Source: Lycium barbarum (taxonomy: Eukaryota > Streptophyta > Magnoliopsida > Solanales > Solanaceae). Taken from it: a stretch of DNA of 64,000 nucleotides. Positions 57,152-64,000 of this stretch are shown here, one piece after another. The stretch is taken from contig NC_083341.1 in assembly GCF_019175385.1 (NCBI RefSeq), positions 88,376,321 to 88,440,320 of the forward strand. The letters run 5' to 3'. The position numbers and the translations under genes were made by a program. The notes below the pieces were generated by a model. That model did not search any database. It was given only the letters and a program-made list of their open reading frames with translations, and was not told where the DNA came from. Positions within the stretch are counted from its first letter, which is position 1; every line of letters begins with the position of its first letter.

Positions 57152-58411
57152 CTAACTTGCCTGAAAAATAACTTCCTTATCGTTGACTCGGAATTTGATT
57201 TCATTTTTCTCCGAATCCATCAGAGCTCTTCCCGTAGCAAGGAAAGGTCTCCCTAGAATAATGGGAATTTCTCGATCAATAGCACAGTAAAGAATCACAA
57301 AATCAGCGGGTAACATAAATTTACCAACCCGTACAAAGACATAATCAACAACGCCAATAGGTGTCTTAATAGATCTATCAGCCATCTGTAACCTCCTAGT
57401 CATCGGGCTTGCCAATGCCAAACCTGATTGCTTGTTGATAGCAAGTGGAATCAAGTTTATACTTGCCCCATTATCACATAGAGCACGAGCAAAGTCATGG
57501 TGCCCCATAGAACAAGGAATGGTAATCGCCCTAGGATCTCCCTTTTTCTGGACAGTAGTTATTGAAATGATGGAACTCACAGTATAAGTCAAACTCACGA
57601 TTTCATGTTCTACCGTCTTCTTCTTGGTCAACAGGTCCTTTAAGTATTTAGCAAAACTGAGCCTCTCTTTGAAAGCTTCCAAGAAAGGGCAATTCAGAGA
57701 TAATTGCTTCAGCTGATCATAAATTTTTTCGAACTTAGCATCTTCCTTCTTCTTTACCAACCTCTGAGGAAAGGGAGGTTTAGATTTAAAAAGCTGAGTC
57801 AAAGGGCGGAGTGCCCCTTTCACAGTTTTCTTGCTCTTGCCATCAGCCTCTTTCGAAATTTCTAGAGTATCAGCAACTTTCTCGTCATTAGGATTCTCAT
57901 CAACAATAATTGATGCTTCCGACTGCACCTCTTCATCTTTATCAATCTGCTCGAGCTCAACAACCTTCTTTTTAGCACCTTGGAGTATTTTACCACTCCG
58001 AGTACTAATGGCAAACACACGGTCTACACCGCTTCCCCCATTCTTCGAATTTGAAATAGTGTCACTAGGAAGTCCTCCTTTTTTAGAAGGGTGCTGCTCT
58101 CTAGAAATATCCTGCATCTGTGACTCGAGCTTCTGAATAGCTGCTATATGGGATCCCACTGTCTTTGTTAGCCTAGATAGCGTCCTCTCGGACTTGGTTT
58201 GATTTGCCAAAACCTTCTCAAGTATGGCTTCAACCCTCGAACTACCTTGCTCTGTTGATTGCCTTTTCAGTGGAATATAAGGATTGGAACTCTTGTTCCC
58301 AAAATTGTTGTTGTTATTGTAGCTCCCTTGGTTTTCATCACCATAATTATTATTGTAGTTCCCTGGGTTGTTGTTGTTATTGTAGGTACCTTGCCCTGCT
58401 GAGGTCTCCAT
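57152..58411 (-). CDS. TE8 Gag C-terminus and aspartic protease (419 aa open segment)
   Basis: The longest open piece of TE8. An Asn/Tyr/Gly-rich low-complexity start, a coiled-coil-prone middle (VEAILEKVLANQTKSERTLS), a Lys-rich linker, then the retropepsin: FARALCDNGASINLIP near residue 308 (D-N-G-A-S at the catalytic site) and IPIILGRPFLATGRAL near 390. It ends by a stop directly before the RT frame. The true gag start is farther upstream in broken frames, so the Met at 58411 is only the first in this segment. The protease itself looks undamaged. Confidence 0.8.
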   Translation of the reverse strand: METSAGQGTYNNNNNPGNYNNNYGDENQGSYNNNNNFGNKSSNPYIPLKRQSTEQGSSRVEAILEKVLANQTKSERTLSRLTKTVGSHIAAIQKLESQMQDISREQHPSKKGGLPSDTISNSKNGGSGVDRVFAISTRSGKILQGAKKKVVELEQIDKDEEVQSEASIIVDENPNDEKVADTLEISKEADGKSKKTVKGALRPLTQLFKSKPPFPQRLVKKKEDAKFEKIYDQLKQLSLNCPFLEAFKERLSFAKYLKDLLTKKKTVEHEIVSLTYTVSSIISITTVQKKGDPRAITIPCSMGHHDFARALCDNGASINLIPLAINKQSGLALASPMTRRLQMADRSIKTPIGVVDYVFVRVGKFMLPADFVILYCAIDREIPIILGRPFLATGRALMDSEKNEIKFRVNDKEVIFQAS

Positions 58412-59430
58412 TGATTCTGATTCTAGTAACCACCTTGGTAGTTCTGCCTTTGATAACCCCCTTGAGAATTGTTCACATAATTTGCATCTTTAACCTATAT
58501 AGGAGGTCCCTTGTGAAATGGACCCTCTTGGACCTGGTACATCCCCTTCAGCATACCTGACTCATCTTCGCAAATATTTACTTTCTTAATCTGGGTATCA
58601 TCAAACTTCTTGGTTAGCAAAGAAATATTCGTTGCAAGCTGAGCCAATGTTTGCTGGGTATCTTGATTCTCATTTACCATATTCTGGATCATGACACTAC
58701 CATGGGCACAATATCAGCATTGTTTGAGTGCCAAGCCAGATTGTGCGTAGTCAGCCTGTTAAGTATGTTGGTCACTTGTTGGTAAGATTTATCCATAAAA
58801 CAACCATCAGCTGCGTTGTTTGCAATTGATTGCGTCACGGGATCCAACCCTCGGTAGAACTTCTCCATGAATATGTGCTCCGAAAAACCATGACTTGGAA
58901 ATTTCTCCAAATACTCATTAAATCTCTCCCAAGCTTCATACAATTGTTCCCCTGGTCGCAGCTTGAATTCATAGATCTTGTCATAAATCTCAGCATTCTT
59001 GCTAGGAGGATACCAATTCTTGAGAAAGACTGCTACCATCTCTACCCATGTAGTAATAGAATTCCTAAGCAGCTTCTCGAGCATAAGCATCTCTAGCTAA
59101 GGAATATTTGAAAAGCCTCAGCCGAATAGCATCCTATGAAGCGTTGTTCTGGATCTGAAGAGCACATATATCCACAAAGTTCTGCAAATGATGTTGAGGG
59201 TCATTCTCGGTAGAGTTCCGAAAGTTGCCCTCAAGCTTCAATAACTGGTAGAGAGAGGAGTCAATTTTGACACTAATAGCTCCAACCCGAGGATGAACAA
59301 TAGCAGATGCATAGTCCTCCTTTGCAACAAGATCAGAGAAAACGTTCTTTTGATCTGATTCATTCGTGTGATCATTCAATCAACCACCCTGGTTACCAAC
59401 AAGTTGGTTTTGCTGATTCGGATTCATGTT
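58412..59430 (-). pseudogene. TE8 gag N-terminal and core part
   Basis: It starts at a Met near 59430 (MNPNQQNQLVG), then a stop, then LNDHTNESD, GNFRNSTENDPQHHLQNFVD (59134-59379), RLFKYSLARDAYA, and in another frame the Retrotrans_gag core: FLKNWYPPSKNAEIYDKI, YEAWERFNEYLEKFP, MEKFYRGLDPVTQ (58689-59090). The end (58495-58692) leads by frameshift into the protease segment. The CCHC knuckle usual in other lineages is not evident. TE11 is inserted 30 bp upstream of the start. Confidence 0.82.
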
Positions 59431-59460
59431 CACCTAGTTTACAAGGAATAGCAAACAAGG

Positions 59461-60207
59461 TGTCACGACCCAACCCCGTGGCCATGACTAGTGCCCGAGC
59501 TGGACACTCGTATACGTACTTGTTAGATATAGTCAGACTGAAACTAAGGACAATATGGAAATTCGCAAAAACAACTAAAGGTTCATAACGTCTTATATAT
59601 CAAGATAACCTATCTCCTGAGGAGTCAGAACTACTCAAAAAATAATACGATACGCAAGCCGACAAGGCTACCACTACTGACGGGAATATCCATAACAAAT
59701 CATGTAGACACAGCTAAACAAAATTTATACACAACCCACACATATGTCTACAGACCTCTAAGAGTATAATAGTGAAATATGACGGGACAAGGCCCCGCCG
59801 TACCCCTGGATATATATAAGTCTATATCAAGAGATCTATACCAAAATAATCTAGGCTCCGGAACAATGGAGCTCTCCAAACAGCTGAGCAGAAGTCCTAA
59901 GCTGGAAGATCACCAAATCGACTGTCTGTACCTGCGGGCATGAAACGCAGCCCCCCGAAGAAAGGGGGTCAGTACGAGATATGTACTGAGTATATAAAAC
60001 ATGAAATACAATAAAGAGGATCATGACTGAAATAGAGATTATAGGACACAAGTATGACAATCAAAGATACCAATACACTTGCCTTATGAAATGTAAATCA
60101 TGCATATCAATATCATATATCATACCCGACCCATTATGGGACTCGGTGAATAAGGTCATCATATACCATCCTTGGCGCCATAATCACATCATCATATCAT
60201 CATATCG

Positions 60208-60242
<35 letters not shown>

Positions 60243-62355
60243 GTATCCCAGCCGTCTTGTGAGGGACTCGGTGAACAATGCAGTGAAACTGTGCACGAGA
60301 ACGTACCCCGGCCCGGGACTCGGTGAAAGATACATTGAGGCATGCACGAGCAGAGTAATGAGCAACCATATGCAAACTAAGTCATATCTGAGACTCAATA
60401 GAATAATCAAAATGAACTATCATTTGAACATCAAGACAATAGCCTTATCAAGTACCCTTCGAATGTCACTATGGATTATATCAAAATAGGACGGCTGGAA
60501 TCATAGACACGTATCAAGACACAATAAAATAAGTTTTGGGAATCAAGGACATTAGCCATCCTAGTGTCTCTAAGAATAGGAGCTTCTTTGGAGTTATATG
60601 CTCGCCGTCTGTTTGTTTCATAAAGATCATGCCAAAAAAAGAAAGAAAGGATAGCTTTACATACCTTACCCGCTCCCAGCCAACCACGAGTCAGATCTTG
60701 GGCTCCCCAATCTACAACAATAATATTGATATCAAGTATTAACTATAGTACACCTATAATCCAAGGTCTAAGCTAGCACGTTACTTAACAAAAATCGGGC
60801 AGCACCTCCCCTATGTTACCCACTCCAATCCAACTTTAAACAACTTCCAATCAATGGTAACAACATTAGCAAAAATCGTACATACAAGTTGCCATATCAA
60901 ATTATGTAAGAATTACGCCATAATCCCTTTTCAACTAATTCAAGACCAAAAAATATCTTTCCTCGAGTTTTAGTCCAAATCTATATAGACAAATCTTCCA
61001 TCAGTTCTTTTCATACACACATGTACGTATATAACAACCTCAAGAACATCTTATTCATTTTATATACCATAATTCCCACCCATACCAACGTCCATATAAC
61101 TCACAAAATAGTCTAACATACAGCCCATAAGCCAACAATAACATCAAATACAATTTACGGTATAATTTTCGTATTTCTCATCCCACAATATAACTATGAC
61201 CTGGATGAATTTAAATATGCCTAGGAGAGGAGAATTATTACCTTATATGCCAAGAACTAATCTTCTTCCACCTTACTTAACTTCGAAGAAAGCCCAGAAT
61301 CATCAACACGACAGAATGGAACAACGAGATCGAAGCGGTGAACGAAACCCGTAACAAAATTTAATAATGTTGCTTTCTTAATTAGCAAGGAACGTTGCAT
61401 CAAGTTGCTACCACAGTTCACATCATTAATACTAAGAATTAGATGCTGCCTATGCTAATAACGTTCAGCAAAATGATTTAGAGAATTTGCTATTCTCTTC
61501 AAAGTGCCCTTTAACTATATATAAAATCCAATCTTTGACATGTTTTGCTCTTCCACTGTCCACGTGCCATTCTTGTATTCCAAGGGATATGACTCATCCA
61601 TTATCTTGGATAAAATAATGCCATGTGGCAGAATTTAATGCCATTGTTGGCTTATATAATGCCATGTGGCAGCCCACCATGGACATTTATCCATGCAATC
61701 CTATTTAATACCATAATTAATTTCTTGATCTCAATTCATTTTAATACCAATTATTTTGAATACACTTCATCTACCCATTTCCATGATTATGTGCCGTAGC
61801 ACTAGTCCATAGTCCCTTTTGGTACACACAAAATATTATTCTCAATCACCGTGGTCACACGTGTTAAGTCCTAAATTATTTTGGGACTTCATTCCTTGTA
61901 TACACCGAGCTTTTGATTTTTATCCTTGGGTATGATCGAATTCTCCGGGCTCGGGTAAATTTGCTCATGTTGGATGATTAAATTTTCTAGTACAAAAATA
62001 CGGGATGTAATAGCTTGGACCGTATTCCATTCAAATAAATTTTTAACCTCGACGAAACTTATTTTCTTCGATTGGTCTAACTTCAAATCCTTACGATACA
62101 TGCGTACCATCACTTTAACCACCTATAGGCTTGGGGGGGGGATAACCTCATGTCCGTTACTAATATCATTTAACTCGCACACTTTCCAACGCATGAGAGC
62201 ACGGGATGTATAATCCCAAATCTTCACTAATGTTTCTACACTAATTGTAATTAATGTGCAAACCGTGCACTATTAAAATCGGGATTAAAAAGTCCTTGAG
62301 CTTAAGTCGATCAGCTTACGAATAATCCAACGTACCAAAAATACGGGATATAACA
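59461..62355 (-). repeat. 3' LTR of TE11 (2895 bp)
   Basis: Plus-strand ends TGTCACGACCC and GGGATATAACA. It is related to TE10's LTRs but longer, with one AAGCCGACAAGGCT copy in place of five. It has a perfect stem-loop (59969-59989), AAG|GTATGTAAAGCTA (60664), and a (TA)n tract at 60208-60240. I see no gene in it. Confidence 0.88.
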
Positions 62356-62371
62356 TCCCTCCCCCCTTTGG
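62356..62371 (-). other. Polypurine tract of TE11
   Basis: The minus strand reads CCAAAGGGGGGAGGGA next to the LTR start TGTTATATCCC. Confidence 0.8.
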
Positions 62372-64000
62372 AACATTCGTCCCCGAATGTTAAACTAATC
62401 CTGCACTCCCAATACTTCCTTGAATATGCCCTTCACATGCCTCTTTTGTTGGTCGATTCTCTTCAATTTATTATAACGCATTCCAGATCTCTAAGTAACC
62501 ATTCCCGTAATATTTCCTCTTTCTGTTGTTTCTTGAGGTATCAATTCCATGTCGTTGTGTTTACTCTCCTCCTTATTTCGCAGTTGGTTGACAGTTGTAT
62601 TGCGAACCCTTCTGCTAAAATCTTACTCTCTCCCTGGTGCACTTAGTCAAAACTCGACTCTTTATCCTTATAGTTACTCCCTTAAGATGTATCGTTCACT
62701 TAACTTTACCTTTTAATCTTTAAATAAGATCTTATAACGCGCAGACATCCCTCGTCGATTTATTAGACTTTACAATCCTTGGAGTATTTCACGCTTCTGG
62801 TAACCTGTGGACCCTTCGCAGACTCTATTAATAAAACGAAATTTCCCTCGGTGTAACATTATTTTACTTCAATAATACATTGCTCCGCTATTACAGTCCA
62901 TCTCGATCTTTAGAGTTGACTATCAAGTAGCGCTAGAGCTTCCTCATATTATAAATTTACATAGCTGCTCTGTGGTCTGTCTATTATTAACTGGTATAAT
63001 TCTGAAAGAATTTTTGATTTGACCTATAAATTCACTGTCATCCAGTAACCAGCTTGTTCTGATCGTCTTGCTTAAACTATTTTGCAATTTCCCTTAATCC
63101 AACTTGTAACACTTTGGCATATTATCTCGTGTCGTTTCTTTATTTTTAATTCAAACCCTTCTATAGCCTCTTTACTCAGATTTTGCTCTTAGTTTTTCTA
63201 TCACACACTATGTTGCAATCTTTACAAGAATATGCGAAGGTGCTTAAATTAGCCTAAGAAATACCTTGTGCCGTTTCACTGGTCTTCATGCTTTACCTTG
63301 CATTCTCCTCTCGTATCTTACAATCGGTATCGAGATAAATCTTCAGCTAAACTATGGCCATGTCCTATTTGCCCTCAGTACTAATTCTACCTCGATAATT
63401 TGGCTCAAACCATCTTACACCTTTCCTTGATGGATCCAAAATATCATAACCGCATTGTTATTACTGAATCCTTACTCTTCTTATCAAGTACTTACTTGGT
63501 CTCACTCTTAGCATACAAATATTTGTAGGTTGCATAACTATTCTTGTACATCTTGTATAAAATATATCCAATCTTAGTCATAGTCTTTCCTTCTCCTGGT
63601 TCATTATGCTTTACATAACGCATCCGTACTAAAACTCGCTCGTACCCTATCTCGTCATACTCCTTTCCCTTCCTTTATTCTCCCCTTTGATTTTCTCATA
63701 TCCTACTGTAGGAGATTTTCTATCCCTTCCCCTTGCTACTTATAAGTCGCAATATCATTAGCGCACAACTCTATTGCCAAATCTTAGCCTCTAATCTAGT
63801 ATAGCATTGCTATCCTTTAAAATATCTCTTCAGTTATTCATTACCATTCTCTTATCCTACTTCTTTTTATAAGCACCCACTTTTTAATGTCATGTCATTC
63901 AAGATATTTACAAATAATTCTCAGCACTGTCTCAAATTCCATCCTGACTTCTATCCGTTTATTGCTGGCTTTCAGATCTTACTAACTTGTTTCAGTAAGG
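62372..64000 (-). other. TE11 interior (non-coding)
   Basis: No recognisable Gag or Pol domain in any frame. CT-rich on the plus strand. 62372-63370 has no counterpart in TE10; 63380-64000 does. Confidence 0.65.

Larger units (their letters stand above)
59461..64000 (-). mobile_element. TE11: chromovirus derivative, 3' half in window
   Basis: A 3' LTR (59461-62355) and 1.6 kb of interior, continuing beyond the right edge. The left flank CAAGG would be the TSD; its partner is off-window. The interior contains no integrase, unlike TE10, but from about 63380 matches TE10's non-coding interior in order. It is inserted just upstream of the TE8 gag. Confidence 0.88.

Overview
The window is a piece of plant nuclear heterochromatin made almost entirely of LTR retrotransposons inserted into one another. 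I find no convincing host protein-coding gene, rRNA or tRNA gene. The mix of Tat/Ogre-type elements with 4-8 kb LTRs, chromodomain-bearing chromoviruses primed by initiator tRNA-Met, and an Athila-like element points to a large-genome eudicot. Solanaceae is my best guess, but that rests on recalled family character and not on a search.

Layout, using names TE1-TE11. TE1 (1-9656, minus) is a Tat/Ogre-like element with a 4.4 kb 5' LTR, PBS, leader, one unbroken 1137-codon gag-protease-G-patch frame, and then directly 3' UTR repeats, with no polymerase. It was inserted 3 bp beyond the zinc knuckle of TE2 (9657 to about 11765, minus), a chromovirus gag with PBS and part of an LTR. TE3 (about 11839-17247, plus) is the 3' UTR and 3' LTR of another Tat/Ogre element. 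TE4 (17248 to about 34150, plus) is an older Tat/Ogre copy. It shows RNase H, archaeal-type RNase H, integrase, a 3' UTR full of minisatellites, a very long LTR, then a PBS-like site, leader and gag. The order polymerase-LTR-gag suggests two elements sharing one LTR.

TE4 is split by two solo LTRs of one family: TE5 (17478-19988, plus, TSD TATAC) and TE6 (25311-27884, minus, TSD TTAGT). TE7 (34151-40257, minus) is a chromovirus 3' half (protease, RT, RNase H, integrase, chromodomain, 3' LTR) whose LTR carries a CACTA-type MITE. It is fused at about 40.26 kb to TE8 (40260-59460, minus), an Athila-like element with an env-like frame, integrase, RNase H, RT, protease and gag. TE8 is interrupted by a third solo LTR, TE9 (42182-53807, TSD AATAT). 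TE9 is in turn interrupted by TE10 (42492-52228, minus, TSD TTAAA), a complete two-LTR chromovirus derivative with mostly non-coding interior. TE11 (59461-64000, minus) is a sister of TE10 inserted about 30 bp upstream of the TE8 gag start.

Apart from the TE1 frame, every polyprotein has stops or frameshifts, so the locus is a nested graveyard with one possibly recent gag donor. The most interesting signals are in the non-coding parts: perfect hairpins with covarying arms in Tat 3' UTRs; a gene-like LTR layout (TATA, about 230-265 bp leader, splice-donor consensus) shared by unrelated lineages; ACGGNCCGT palindrome arrays just upstream of those TATA boxes; and a TCAGTAC/GTACTGA stem-loop in seven LTRs.
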